A stretch of 64,000 nt of DNA from VRUE01 sp963715455 (GTDB lineage: Bacteria; Actinomycetota; Thermoleophilia; Solirubrobacterales; 70-9), in assembly GCA_963715455.1 (NCBI GenBank), contig OY970245.1:2542001-2606000 (forward strand), given 5' to 3'. The notes beneath the pieces were generated by a model. It was not told the DNA's origin. It worked only from the letters and a program-made list of their open reading frames with translations, and searched no databases. Below are positions 8,281-16,586 of this stretch, in pieces. How positions within the stretch are numbered: the stretch's first letter is position 1; each line of letters starts with the position of its first letter. Position numbers and translations under genes: made by a program.

Positions 8281-9063
8281 CTACCTCCCCTTCCACTGCG
8301 GATCGCGTTTCTCGAAGAATGCGGTGACGCCCTCGACGATGTCCTCGGTCGAGAAGGTGAGCGAGAGCTGCGAGCGCAGGTATTCGAGCGCATCGTCGAC
8401 AGCCATGTCCTGCTGGCGGTACATCGCGTCGTGGCCGAGGCGCATCAGCACCGGGCTCTTGGAGGCCAGCTTGGTCGCCCAGTCGGCGACTGCGGCATCG
8501 AACTCGCCCACCGGCACGACCTTGTTGGCCAGCCCGTACTCGACCGCCTGCTCGGCGCTCAGCCGCTCGCCCAGCAGCATCATCTCGTTGACCTTCTTGC
8601 GCGGCACGTTGCGGTAGATGATCGCCATGATCATGTAGGGGAAGGCGCCAACGTTGATCTCCGGCGTGCCGAAGGTGGCGCCCTCTTTGGCGATCAGCAG
8701 GTCGCAGGAGAGGGCGAGGCCCATCCCTCCCGCGAGCACGTGGCCGTTGGCGGCGCAGAGGCTCGGCTTGCCGAGGCGCGGCATCAGCCTGAAGTATTCG
8801 AGGAAGAGGTCTGTGGCGAAGTGTTTGGCGACGAGTGGCACGTCGGCGGCGAAGCCGCCCAGGTCGGCCCCAGCGCAGAAGACCTTGTCCCCGGCTCCGG
8901 TGAGGACCACGGCCCGCACGTCCTCGGCGTCGCGCGCCGTCTTCATCGCGTCGACCAGCTCGACCAGCATCTGGCCGGAGAGCATGTTGCGCTTCTCCGG
9001 GTTGTTGAGGGTCACGGTGGCGACCCCGTCGGCGACCTCGTACTTGACGACCTCGTAGTCCAC
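8281..9063 (-). CDS. Enoyl-CoA hydratase/isomerase (crotonase family)
   Basis: From a GTG at 9063 the frame encodes 260 aa. The crotonase oxyanion-hole segments are visible: VFCAGADLGGFA and AANGHVLAGGMGLALSCDLLIA, and the C-terminus ends in the usual FFEKRDPQWKGR. The family's two catalytic glutamates are not both at the canonical places (GTPEINVGAFP supplies one), so hydratase versus other crotonase chemistry is open. It is the first gene of the leftward operon and is divergent from the acyl-CoA dehydrogenase at 9158, with a 94-bp shared promoter region. Confidence 0.88.
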   Translation of the reverse strand: MDYEVVKYEVADGVATVTLNNPEKRNMLSGQMLVELVDAMKTARDAEDVRAVVLTGAGDKVFCAGADLGGFAADVPLVAKHFATDLFLEYFRLMPRLGKPSLCAANGHVLAGGMGLALSCDLLIAKEGATFGTPEINVGAFPYMIMAIIYRNVPRKKVNEMMLLGERLSAEQAVEYGLANKVVPVGEFDAAVADWATKLASKSPVLMRLGHDAMYRQQDMAVDDALEYLRSQLSLTFSTEDIVEGVTAFFEKRDPQWKGR

Positions 9064-9157
9064 GGCGAGGGACCATAGCCGAACTTCGCTGTAAGTAGGA
9101 AGTGCTACTGTCCACAACGGATTTCCGGCGACTAGAACTCGAACGAGGAGAGACGCA

Positions 9158-10375
9158 ATGGCGACCGCAACCACCAACGGCTCCAAAGTCATCAAGCCCG
9201 ACCACGAAGCGGGCCGCAAGCACTTCATCTTCAGCCAGGAGCACGAAGACCTGCGCGAGTCGATGCAGTCGTTCGTGAAGAAGGAGATGTGGCCCCACCG
9301 CAACGAGTGGGAGGACACCTACTGGCCGAGCGAGATCATGAAACGCGCCGGCGATCTCGGCTTCCTCGGCCTCTGCTTCCCGGAGGAGTACGGCGGACAG
9401 GGAGGCGACTACTTCTACTCGCTGGTGCGTGCCGAGTGCATGAGCTACACCGGCTCGGGTGGCACCAACATGGGCTTCGCCGTGCAGAGCGACATGGTGC
9501 TGCCCCCGGTCCACCTGCTCGGCACCAAGGAGCAGAAGCGCAAGTACCTCGAACCGGGCCTCAAGGGAGAGAAGATCGGCTGCATCGGGATCACCGAGCC
9601 GGGCGCCGGATCCGACGTCGCCGGCATCCGCACGACCGCGATCCGCGACGGCGACGAGTACGTGATCAACGGCTCCAAGACCTTCATCACCAACGGCCCG
9701 CGCGCCGACTTCATCGTGCTCGTCACCAAGACCGACCCCAACGCGCGCCACGACGGCATCACGCTCTTCCTCGTCGACCTGCGCGACGAGGAGGGCAACC
9801 ACGTGCCCGGCTTCAGCGTCTCGGCCGAGCTCGAGAAGATGGGCATGCACGCCTCCGACACCGGCGAGCTGGCCTTCGAAGACGTCCGTGTGCCGGCCGA
9901 CGCGGTGCTGGGCGAGGTTGGCAAGGGCTTCTACCACATCGCCTGGGAGCTCCAGGGCGAGCGGCTGGTCGCCGCCGCCGGCTGCCACGCGGGTGCCGAG
10001 CGGATGATCGAAAAGACCCTCGAGTACGCCAAGGAGCGCGAAGCCTTCGGCCGCCCGATCGGCAAGTTCCAGGCGATCCGCCACAAGTTCGCCGAGATGG
10101 CGACCAAGACCGAGGCGGCGAAGCAGTTCACCTACGCCACCGCCTGGCGCTTCGCCAACGGCGAGTACCCGGTGCGCGAGATCACGATGGCCAAGCTCTA
10201 CGCCTCGCGGATCGCCTGCGAGGTCGCCGACGACGCCGTGCAGATCCTCGGTGGCTACGGCTACATGAAGGAGTACGAGATCGAGCGCGCCTTCCGCGAC
10301 GTGCGCCTCAACCGCATCGGCGCCGGCACCGACGAGGTGATGCTCGACGTGATCGGCAAGAGCTACGGGCTGTAG
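9158..10375 (+). CDS. Acyl-CoA dehydrogenase
   Basis: The 405-aa flavoenzyme oxidises an acyl-CoA to the trans-2-enoyl-CoA and passes electrons to ETF. Signatures are GITEPGAGSDVAGI, a SKTFITNG beta-domain segment, FGRPIGKFQAIRH, and GYGYMKEYEIERAFRDVR carrying the usual catalytic glutamate. A clear RBS (GAGGAGAG) precedes the ATG. It is closely related along its length to the dehydrogenase at 12803, suggesting duplication. It diverges from the hydratase/carboxylase/BKACE operon and probably acts in the same pathway. Confidence 0.95.
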   Translation: MATATTNGSKVIKPDHEAGRKHFIFSQEHEDLRESMQSFVKKEMWPHRNEWEDTYWPSEIMKRAGDLGFLGLCFPEEYGGQGGDYFYSLVRAECMSYTGSGGTNMGFAVQSDMVLPPVHLLGTKEQKRKYLEPGLKGEKIGCIGITEPGAGSDVAGIRTTAIRDGDEYVINGSKTFITNGPRADFIVLVTKTDPNARHDGITLFLVDLRDEEGNHVPGFSVSAELEKMGMHASDTGELAFEDVRVPADAVLGEVGKGFYHIAWELQGERLVAAAGCHAGAERMIEKTLEYAKEREAFGRPIGKFQAIRHKFAEMATKTEAAKQFTYATAWRFANGEYPVREITMAKLYASRIACEVADDAVQILGGYGYMKEYEIERAFRDVRLNRIGAGTDEVMLDVIGKSYGL

Positions 10376-10384
10376 GGCTTAGGC

Positions 10385-10416
10385 CTCCGGCCCGCGATTG
10401 TGACCGCGGGCCGGAG
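10385..10416. terminator. GC-rich hairpin terminator between convergent genes
   Basis: CTCCGGCCCGCG (10385-10396) pairs exactly with CGCGGGCCGGAG (10405-10416) across an 8-nt loop, between the dehydrogenase stop and the convergent small membrane gene. No T-run follows. Confidence 0.7.
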
Positions 10417-10417
10417 C

Positions 10418-10630
10418 TCAGCTGTTCGCGAAAAGCGCAGCGGCGATGCTGGCGAGGATGCCGACCATTGTTGGGCCCCAGAGCATGAACATGAGCTGGC
10501 GCAGCTCACGAATCTCGGCCCGCACCTCGCTGAAGCTCGCATCCATGCGGCGTTCGAGGTTGTCGAATCGCCGATCGATCCCGTTGAACCGCTCGTCCAG
10601 CCGCTCGTCGCTCCACATCGTGCGCTCCAT
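10418..10630 (-). CDS. Small coiled-coil plus single-TM protein
   Basis: The likely 70-aa product starts MERTMWSDERLDERFNGID, has a heptad-rich charged helix (DERFNGIDRRFDNLERRMDASFSEVRAEIRELR, split into about residues 10-42) and ends in a hydrophobic segment LWGPTMVGILASIAAALFA. The layout resembles small XhlA-like or tail-anchored proteins that oligomerise at the membrane. Function is unknown. The frame could start 20 codons upstream at 10690. Confidence 0.6.
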   Translation of the reverse strand: MERTMWSDERLDERFNGIDRRFDNLERRMDASFSEVRAEIRELRQLMFMLWGPTMVGILASIAAALFANS

Positions 10631-10729
10631 GGTAACCACGCTAGCCAATCTCTGCGCAGACAATGCGTTGCGGGGATTTAGATCCTGCAACGAAAGTAAA
10701 ACGATAGGCGCGCAGCTCAGAATGCGCGC

Positions 10730-11524
10730 CTAATCCAGCGGCAGGCAAATCGCGCAGAAGTCCTCGCCAAACGAGGTGAGCACGATGCTGCGGCGCACGG
10801 TGCGAGCGGTGCGCCCACCCCGCGCGAGGGCATCTGTCACCTCGGTCTGCGCCTCCAGCACTTGGTAGCGACGAGCATCGCGCAGCGGCTCACGCGAGAA
10901 CCAGACCAGACCGAGCCGGTGCAGGTTGTTGAGGTAGGCGTGGACGCGCTCGCCGTGGCGGCAGCCCGCTTCCTCGGCGATCATCGTGCAGCCCTGGGCG
11001 ACGAGCGCCGAGGCAAACGGCAGCCCGGCGCGCACGTCGACCGCGGGCTGGGCCCCGTTGCGGGCCAGAAAGCGCAGGATGCGGGCCTCGTCGGGGGCGA
11101 GCGCGTCGAGGATGCGCATGTAGGCGGGGTGCGAGTCGACGTCGACGCTGACGTCGGCTGACCGGCGCAGCAGCTCTTCGCCACGACGGCGCAGGACAGC
11201 GGTCGAGGAGTCGTCATCGCCTGCGGGGCGGGGCCGCGGGTCTTCACGCACACCGATCAGCTGACGCAGGCGTGCGCGCAGCTCGGCGGTTGTCTCCTGC
11301 ACCGCTTCGGCCGTCGACTCGCCCTGTGAGGCGGCCCGGGCGACGCGCGAGGCGCTCTCGGCATATGCGTTGGCGATCTCCGAAGCACCCTGCCAGGCCA
11401 TGCTCGCCGCGATGCGGGCCAGGCCCGGCGCCGCCTGCACCAGCTCCTCCAGCGTTGGCTGCTCCTCCGCTGGCGCCGGCCGGTGCCGTGCCTCCACGCC
11501 CTCCCTGTCGCTCGCTCCCGTCAT
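10730..11524 (-). CDS. DUF4393 (Abi-alpha-like) domain protein
   Basis: The 264-aa protein starts at an ATG that overlaps the DUF445 stop (ATGA, 11524-11521). An N-terminal charged and helical part precedes a region with HPAYMRILDALAPDEARILRFLA, a pattern I associate with DUF4393/Abi-alpha, a family named for abortive infection proteins. The C-terminal half resembles a winged-helix fold (YLNNLHRLGLVWFS, then RRSIVLTSFGEDFC). The family assignment is by memory of the motif and moderately sure. Translational coupling with DUF445 implies joint action at the membrane. Confidence 0.6.
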   Translation of the reverse strand: MTGASDREGVEARHRPAPAEEQPTLEELVQAAPGLARIAASMAWQGASEIANAYAESASRVARAASQGESTAEAVQETTAELRARLRQLIGVREDPRPRPAGDDDSSTAVLRRRGEELLRRSADVSVDVDSHPAYMRILDALAPDEARILRFLARNGAQPAVDVRAGLPFASALVAQGCTMIAEEAGCRHGERVHAYLNNLHRLGLVWFSREPLRDARRYQVLEAQTEVTDALARGGRTARTVRRSIVLTSFGEDFCAICLPLD

Positions 11525-12792
11525 CCGAAGATCGCCAGGTGTAGCAGCCCGGCGCCGAATCCGAGCACGGCCCCGTGCAGATAGAGCAGCCACTCGTCCT
11601 CACGAACCGCGGTACGCAGCATTTCCGAGAATTCCGTCGGTCCCATCGCCCGCACCTGCCTGGCGACGAACTCGCGCACGCCGCTGCGCTGCCTGGCCGC
11701 GAACTCGGCGTCGGCGAGCGGCGTGACGGCGTAGTCCGCAGCCTCGGCGGCGAGCGAGGTGCGGATCGTTTCGTAGTCGCGGCTGCCAACCGCCACCCGC
11801 ACGGCCGGCTGGGCACGACCGAGGGCGCGGTCGACGGCGGGGCGCAGCGAGTCCTCGATCAGCTGGCGCGTGCGGTCGGAGTTGGGCCCGTGCATGAGGT
11901 CATCGGCGACGTTGCCCATCGTCACCACGTCGTCGGCGATGATGTCGGCGTAGACCTCGGCCACCTCGGGTTGGCGTTTGAGGAAGAGCCCCTGAACCTC
12001 GAACGGGCCGACCCGCCGCGGCCGCACCGGCTCGAAGATCATGCGGATGCCGAGCAGGTTGGTCGTGTAGCCGATCAGCACGCCGGCGATCGGCAGCACC
12101 CACCACTGGGTCCATACCTGCTCGGTGAGGAACGCGGTCGGAACCCCGAGCAGGAAGCCGAAGAAGAAGCCGAAGTAAACGATGAAGCGCAGCTCCTTGC
12201 GACCGACCTCGAGGAAGATCCGGTTGGCCAGCGCCGGGTTGGCGTCGAGGCGACGGATGACCATCAGCTTGACGTCGATCAGGTCGTCGGCGTGGGTACC
12301 GATCTCCTCGGTGATCGAGTGGACGATCTGCGGCAGCTGCTGCTCGACGCGGGTATGGACGGCGGCGCGCACGCGCGGTGGCAGGTCGTTCCAGAGCTGT
12401 GGACGCTCGCGCTCCATGATCCGCTCGACCACGTCGTGGATCTCGTCGCGGGCCGAGGCGAGGATCTGCTCGGCGATCGCCTCTGGATCGAGCTGGCGGT
12501 AGAAGTCCCCGGCGCCGCCGAGCTTCGAGAGCCCCTTGTCGACTGCGATCGAGCCCATCTTCGCTGCCCGCGAGGGAACGATCCCTTGCCAGCCGAGGCC
12601 ACCCTGGCCGAGGCCGGGGATCTGCTGGATGCGGCGCGGCATCACGTTGGCAAGCGCCGCAAGGCCGGGCACGCGCACGCCGGCGAAGCGCACCGGGTAG
12701 AAGAGCATCCAGACGCCGCTCAAGTTGGTCAGGTAGCCGATCGCCCCGGTGAAGAGGGGAATCGTGATCAGGCTGAGGGTCGTGTGGTCCAT
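11521..12792 (-). CDS. DUF445 family membrane protein
   Basis: The 423-aa protein has an N-terminal TM helix (ITIPLFTGAIGYLTNLSGVWMLF), a central soluble helical domain with DPEAIAEQILA-type repeats, a TM hairpin (VYFGFFFGFLLGVPTAFL and WVLPIAGVLIGYTTNLLGIRMIF) and a C-terminal hydrophobic tail. The repeated IGYxTNLxGxxMxF motif at each membrane segment marks DUF445 (YheB-like). The role is unknown. It is followed by DUF4393 with overlapping stop and start codons, and is divergent from the dehydrogenase at 12803. Confidence 0.88.
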   Translation of the reverse strand: MDHTTLSLITIPLFTGAIGYLTNLSGVWMLFYPVRFAGVRVPGLAALANVMPRRIQQIPGLGQGGLGWQGIVPSRAAKMGSIAVDKGLSKLGGAGDFYRQLDPEAIAEQILASARDEIHDVVERIMERERPQLWNDLPPRVRAAVHTRVEQQLPQIVHSITEEIGTHADDLIDVKLMVIRRLDANPALANRIFLEVGRKELRFIVYFGFFFGFLLGVPTAFLTEQVWTQWWVLPIAGVLIGYTTNLLGIRMIFEPVRPRRVGPFEVQGLFLKRQPEVAEVYADIIADDVVTMGNVADDLMHGPNSDRTRQLIEDSLRPAVDRALGRAQPAVRVAVGSRDYETIRTSLAAEAADYAVTPLADAEFAARQRSGVREFVARQVRAMGPTEFSEMLRTAVREDEWLLYLHGAVLGFGAGLLHLAIFG

Positions 12793-12802
12793 CGCTTAGG
12801 GG

Positions 12803-14002
12803 ATGATGTGCGGCGAGCGCAGGATGACCGTAATCAAGGACACAGGGACGCGAGCTCTCCTGCCGCCCTTCGGCGATGAGCACGAGGAGCTGCGCGAAAC
12901 CGTCAGCCGCTTCGTCTCCAAGGAGATTGCACCCAACGTCGCCGAGTGGGAGGACGCGCGCGAATTCCCCCGCGAGCTCTACAGCCGCTGCGCCGAGCTC
13001 GGCTTCCTCGGCCTGAAGTTCCCCGAGGAGCTCGGCGGCCAGGGGGGCACCCACTTGCACGACGCGGTCTGGGTCGAGGAGCTGGCCCGCCGCGGCGGCT
13101 CCGGCGGAGTCGCCGCCGGCCTCAACGCCCACACCTCGATCGCCATGCCGCCGATCTTCAACTTCGGCACCGAGGAGCAGAAGCAGCGCTGGCTGGTGCC
13201 AGGGATCGCCGGCGAGAAGATTGGGGCCCTGGGGATCACCGAGCCGGGCGCCGGCTCCGACGTGGCCGGCATCTCCACCTTCGCCGAGAAGGTCGACGGT
13301 GGCTACGTCGTCAACGGCTCGAAGACCTTCATCACCAACGGTGTGCGCGCCGACTTCCTCGTCTGCGCCGTCAAGACGACCAAGGAGGGCGGCCACGGCG
13401 GCATCTCCTTCCTCGTCCTGGAGCGTGAGATGCCCGGCTATGAGGTCACGCAGAAGCTGGAGAAGATGGGCTGGCACTCCTCCGATACGGGAGAGCTCTC
13501 CTTCACCGACGTCGAGGTGCCCGCGGAGAACCTGCTGGGCGAGGAGAACGAGGGCTTCAAGCTGATCATGGCCAACTTCGCCTGGGAGCGGCTCTTGATG
13601 GCGATCGGCGCCGTCGGCGCCATGCAGCGCCTGATCGAGACCACCGTCAACTACTCCCTCGAACGCGAAGCCTTCGGCCGGCCGATCGGCAAGTTCCAGG
13701 CAATCCGCCACCACGTCGCCGAGATGGCGACCAAGGCCGAGGCCTCCCGCGCCCTCACCTACAACGCCCTACGCCTTTTCCACGAAGGACAGAACTGCAT
13801 CCAGGAGGTGACGATGGCCAAGCTCGTCACCCAGCGCGCCGTGCTCGAGATCGCCGACCAGTCCCTCCAGATCCACGGCGGCTACGGCTACATGAAGGAG
13901 TACGGCATCGAGCGCGCCGTCCGCGACGCCCGCCTAGGCCCAATCGGCGGCGGCACCGACGAGGTGATGAAGGAGATCCTCGGCAAGCTGATGGGGCTGT
14001 AG
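12803..14002 (+). CDS. Acyl-CoA dehydrogenase; 3' end rebuilt by the integrated element
   Basis: The 399-aa enzyme has GITEPGAGSDVAGI, SKTFITNG, EREAFGRPIGKFQAIRH and GYGYMKEYGIERAVRDARLG, like its paralogue at 9158. Alternative starts are ATG at 12803, 12806 and 12824. Its last 11 codons (MKEILGKLMGL) coincide with the attachment site of the element at 13967-21710; the same 11 residues are encoded again at 21694-21729 with only synonymous differences, so the integrated element supplies an intact gene end. Confidence 0.95.
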   Translation: MMCGERRMTVIKDTGTRALLPPFGDEHEELRETVSRFVSKEIAPNVAEWEDAREFPRELYSRCAELGFLGLKFPEELGGQGGTHLHDAVWVEELARRGGSGGVAAGLNAHTSIAMPPIFNFGTEEQKQRWLVPGIAGEKIGALGITEPGAGSDVAGISTFAEKVDGGYVVNGSKTFITNGVRADFLVCAVKTTKEGGHGGISFLVLEREMPGYEVTQKLEKMGWHSSDTGELSFTDVEVPAENLLGEENEGFKLIMANFAWERLLMAIGAVGAMQRLIETTVNYSLEREAFGRPIGKFQAIRHHVAEMATKAEASRALTYNALRLFHEGQNCIQEVTMAKLVTQRAVLEIADQSLQIHGGYGYMKEYGIERAVRDARLGPIGGGTDEVMKEILGKLMGL

Positions 14003-15174
14003 GGCTTTGCAGGGATTTCCTGCTTCTCCTCCCCATCGTCCGCGCTAGGCGGACACGATTCGGACACATCGCGTCGCGCCTGGGCGATCTGATCCTCGGC
14101 AGACACTCGCTCCGCAATGTCGAACTCATCGAAGACGTGCGCGTAAACGTCGAGCGTCATCGTCGGTGAGTGCCCGGCCTGCCGCGCGACATCGACCACG
14201 CTGCGTCCTTCGTGGATCAGTAGCGAGACAAAGCTGTGGCGAAGGTCGTAGGGGCGAGCGTTATCTATGCCCGCGACGCCGCAGGCGGGATGCCAAGCGT
14301 CTCGATGCCATGACTGCCAAGCGCCGTCGTTCCAAACGCCACCGGAGTAGTTCGGGAACAAAAGGTCGTCGTCGCCACCGTGGTCGCAGCGAAGCCGCCA
14401 TTCGGCCAGGTCAGCAGCGAGCGGCGCAAGCAACCGGACCGTACGCGCCTGACCCGTCTTCGTCGTCTTGACGCCGCCCTGACCATCTGCTGCCTTCTCG
14501 ACCAAGAGCGTCCTCTCGCGAACGTCTGACCAGCGAAGCGCCTGCGCCTCCTGGGGTCGCAGCCCGGCGTATGCCAGCACCGCGATCAAGGCCGCGTCTC
14601 GCGGACCATGCTTCCGTCGCCTTCCCGCTGCCGCCACGCGCAGGCGTTCAACAATCAGCGGCGACAACGGCCGCACCTCGCGATAGCGGCGAACCTTCGG
14701 CTTCTTCACCGACTTGACCGGGTTGTGCCCGATCCGCCGCCACTCGACCGCACAACGCAGGACGCCCTGTAGCTGCACAAGCGCCCGATGAACGGTCGGC
14801 AGGCCCACCCCATCCGCTTCCAGTTCGGCCCGGTAGCGCTCTACGACCTCGGGCGTGATCGCACTGAGTCGCATCGAGCCGAGCCTCGGCAGTACGTGAC
14901 GATCCCACAGCCCCGCGTAGCTGCGCAGGGTGCGCGAAGCCAAATTGGGGACCGCGTAGAGCTTCCACCACTCCCGCGCAAACTCGGCCAGCGTTTGCTG
15001 GCCGCCCGTGAGCAGGTCGAGATCGCCCGTGCGCTTGCGCCGAACGACCTCGGCCTCGAATGACTCAGCGTCACGCTTGCGGCCGATCACCTTGGACCGC
15101 TCGCGCCCCTGCTCGTCGCGCCAGCGCACCCGCCAGACCGCGCCACCTTTCCGCTCGACCCTTTCGACGCTCAT
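13888..15174 (-). CDS. int: Tyrosine-recombinase integrase whose 3' end crosses the att core
   Basis: The 428-aa protein has an N-terminal arm-binding domain, a core-binding SAM-like region (LAEFAREWWKLYAVPNL, about 64-80) and a C-terminal catalytic domain. The catalytic set is visible: R in AYAGLRPQEAQAL, R in YDLRHSF, H in GHSPTMT and Y in LDVYAHV; the residue two before LRH is Y instead of the common H. About 35 codons past KPYSPISLPRISF are antisense dehydrogenase sequence, so the gene overlaps the host gene by 115 nt. In an excised circle the same frame would instead continue into 21693-21594. It catalyses integration and excision of this element. Confidence 0.93.
   Translation of the reverse strand: MSVERVERKGGAVWRVRWRDEQGRERSKVIGRKRDAESFEAEVVRRKRTGDLDLLTGGQQTLAEFAREWWKLYAVPNLASRTLRSYAGLWDRHVLPRLGSMRLSAITPEVVERYRAELEADGVGLPTVHRALVQLQGVLRCAVEWRRIGHNPVKSVKKPKVRRYREVRPLSPLIVERLRVAAAGRRRKHGPRDAALIAVLAYAGLRPQEAQALRWSDVRERTLLVEKAADGQGGVKTTKTGQARTVRLLAPLAADLAEWRLRCDHGGDDDLLFPNYSGGVWNDGAWQSWHRDAWHPACGVAGIDNARPYDLRHSFVSLLIHEGRSVVDVARQAGHSPTMTLDVYAHVFDEFDIAERVSAEDQIAQARRDVSESCPPSADDGEEKQEIPAKPYSPISLPRISFITSSVPPPIGPRRASRTARSMPYSFM
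13967..13983 (+). other. attL core
   Basis: ATGAAGGAGATCCTCGG is identical to 21694-21710. It encodes MKEILG of the dehydrogenase in the + direction and lies inside the integrase frame on the minus strand. Similarity continues to the stop codon with three synonymous changes. Confidence 0.88.
14051..14072. repeat. Left arm-type repeat
   Basis: GGACAC occurs twice here, 10 nt apart start to start (GGACACGATTC GGACACATCGC). The same 22 nt recur in direct orientation at 21557-21578 with one mismatch. Position just inside both element ends fits integrase or Xis arm-binding sites. Confidence 0.65.
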
Positions 15175-15183
15175 CGCATTCGC

Positions 15184-15483
15184 CTATCCGTCGCCCGCCT
15201 GATCGAGCAGTGCGCGCAAGCCTTCGCTAGCGACCGCCGTAGAACGGTGCGACCCTTCGGGCCTAGCCGGAGGATCAACCGTGAGCGTCCCCTCTCCGAT
15301 CCAGCGGTCCAACTCGCCGGGCTGAACTCGGAGCCGATGGCAGAGGCGGGCAGCACGCAGCTCGCCTCGTGCAATCGCTCGGTAGACCGCTCGGCGCGAC
15401 AAACCGCAGGCGCGGGCAACGTCCTCCGGAGAGAGCAGTTGCTCAAGGTTGGTGTGAGGGTCGTCGGGCAATTTCCTCTGCAC
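15184..15483 (-). CDS. Excisionase-like MerR/HTH_17 DNA-binding protein
   Basis: The 99-aa protein has a short winged helix-turn-helix (LLSPEDVARACGLSRRAVYRAIARGEL then RVQPGELDRWI, about residues 16-62) typical of excisionase-family proteins. It lies 9 nt upstream of the integrase on the same strand, the usual place for a recombination directionality factor. It likely bends DNA at the arm sites and biases the integrase toward excision (inference). The C-terminal third is low-complexity. Confidence 0.8.
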   Translation of the reverse strand: MQRKLPDDPHTNLEQLLSPEDVARACGLSRRAVYRAIARGELRAARLCHRLRVQPGELDRWIGEGTLTVDPPARPEGSHRSTAVASEGLRALLDQAGDG

Positions 15484-15885
15484 CTACTGTCCAACGAAGA
15501 GGAGGAATGCCCCGCTTTCTTTGTTAAGAAATCGCCCTTCGCCAGGTCGCGGACACATTCGGCCTGGCGTCCGTACAGGCGATTTCCGCGCGGCGAAGCC
15601 GTGCCAAAATCCGCCGCCGGACGCCAGGCCAGGGTCCACCCGAAACGCCGCGAGACAGCGAAACGGCCCCAATCTCCGAGACGCTGAAAAGCGAACACCT
15701 GTTCGGGGTTCATAGTGTGTCGGGGGTGCGAGGTTGGTGTTTGATGAGCGGCCTGGGGTAGGCCCGTTGGCTCCTTACTGCTGCGGTCGGGACACGGATC
15801 AGATTGGGAAGCGGAGGCGTCTTCTTCTGATCGGTCTGACTCATCGCTTTTAGGGGTCGGTGAAATGAGGTCGATTGGGGCCTTT
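15484..15885. other. Non-coding stretch within the element
   Basis: No convincing gene is seen in these 400 bases. A GGACACATTCGG segment near 15550 resembles half of the arm-type repeat. The leftward promoter for xis-int is probably here, but no clear -10/-35 pair stands out. Confidence 0.5.
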
Positions 15886-16185
15886 TCAATCCTCAGCATT
15901 TCCCCCCGGCTCTTGCGTAAACCGACCCCGCCGCATGTTCCCCGGCTCCCAGACCAGCCCCTCGAACAGATCGCCCACCGGAATCTCCAAGGCGCTCGCG
16001 AGCTTGAGGATGGTGTCGGCGCGGGCAATTCTCAGCCCGCGCTCAAGCTGGCTGATCTCGGTGCGGTGCAGCCCGGCCTGCCAGCTCAACTCCTCCTGAG
16101 AGAGGCCAGCCCGCTTGCGACAGCGGGCCAGGTTGTCGCCGAGAACGCCCTTGAGATCCCTGACCCCTCCTGGCCGCAGACTCAC
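15886..16185 (-). CDS. XRE-family helix-turn-helix regulator
   Basis: A GTG at 16185 overlaps the upstream stop (GTGA) and opens a 99-aa frame: LGDNLARCRKRAGLSQEELSWQAGLHRTEISQLERGLRIA is a canonical Cro/CI-type HTH (about residues 15-55) followed by TILKLASALEIPVGDLFEG. It likely represses element genes. Coupled translation with the 94-aa protein upstream suggests a two-component regulatory cassette. Confidence 0.85.
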   Translation of the reverse strand: MSLRPGGVRDLKGVLGDNLARCRKRAGLSQEELSWQAGLHRTEISQLERGLRIARADTILKLASALEIPVGDLFEGLVWEPGNMRRGRFTQEPGGNAED

Positions 16186-16466
16186 GAGACACCCCCAACA
16201 AGCTCCTCGAAGCGGATGGCAGCCCGACTGGGGGCAAGCCGCCGACAGTCGCAAAAGAGCAACCCATCGCGGCTCAGTTCGCGCACAGCGCGCTCTACAG
16301 CGTCCTGCCCGGCCTCCTGGCAATCAGCTTCAACCCGGAGCGCAAGCTCCAGGATCGTCAGCTGCGCGGGGTGGAGGACAAGAACCTGGGTGAGGACCGA
16401 CCGTTCCATGATCTCGTCCTCGTGGGCGGGCGCGAGTGAGCGCCGCCGGATATCTTCGTCGTGCAT
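16182..16466 (-). CDS. Small winged-helix-like protein
   Basis: The ATG at 16466 sits behind AGGAGGGA, deciding the start over an in-frame upstream ATG at 16490; the product is 94 aa. The pattern VLTQVLVLHPAQLTILELAL, AVERAVRELSRDGLLF and a basic RRLAPSRAAIRFEEL fits a winged helix with the recognition helix in the second segment. I do not recognise a named family. It overlaps the XRE gene downstream and probably acts with it in element control. Confidence 0.65.
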   Translation of the reverse strand: MHDEDIRRRSLAPAHEDEIMERSVLTQVLVLHPAQLTILELALRVEADCQEAGQDAVERAVRELSRDGLLFCDCRRLAPSRAAIRFEELVGGVS

Positions 16467-16490
16467 GGGAGCTAATCCCTCCTGTGCCAC

Positions 16491-16527
16491 GCCCCCGGCT
16501 GTTCAGGCAGCGCGGGGGCACTTTTTT
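16491..16527 (+). terminator. Hairpin with T-run (rightward terminator) in the divergent control region
   Basis: GCCCCCG (16491-16497) pairs with CGGGGGC (16513-16519), extended by GCTG/CAGC with a bulge, followed by ACTTTTTTAG. Orientation is for + strand transcripts, although the nearest genes to the left are on the minus strand; in the leftward direction the same hairpin sits just upstream of the RBS of the 94-aa gene. Confidence 0.7.
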
Positions 16528-16586
16528 AGATAGCGGGAGCCTAGCACCAACCGAGCACATATCGCTACTGTTTCGTGCCCTAGCCC

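Noticed and set aside
8281..9318. N-terminal 85-residue extension of the enoyl-CoA hydratase
   Set aside because: The extension overlaps the divergent dehydrogenase and has no family similarity; GTG 9063 fits the crotonase start.
6659..10084. 1141-codon merged frame spanning carboxylase and hydratase
   Set aside because: The long frame is an accident of high GC; the carboxylase starts at 8278 and the hydratase is in another frame.
14166..14486. Plus-strand frames opposite the integrase
   Set aside because: Arg/Pro-rich shadow translations without RBS or motifs.
15484..15672. 62-codon minus-strand frame between Xis-like and XRE genes
   Set aside because: No RBS, odd composition and no conserved pattern; treated as non-coding.
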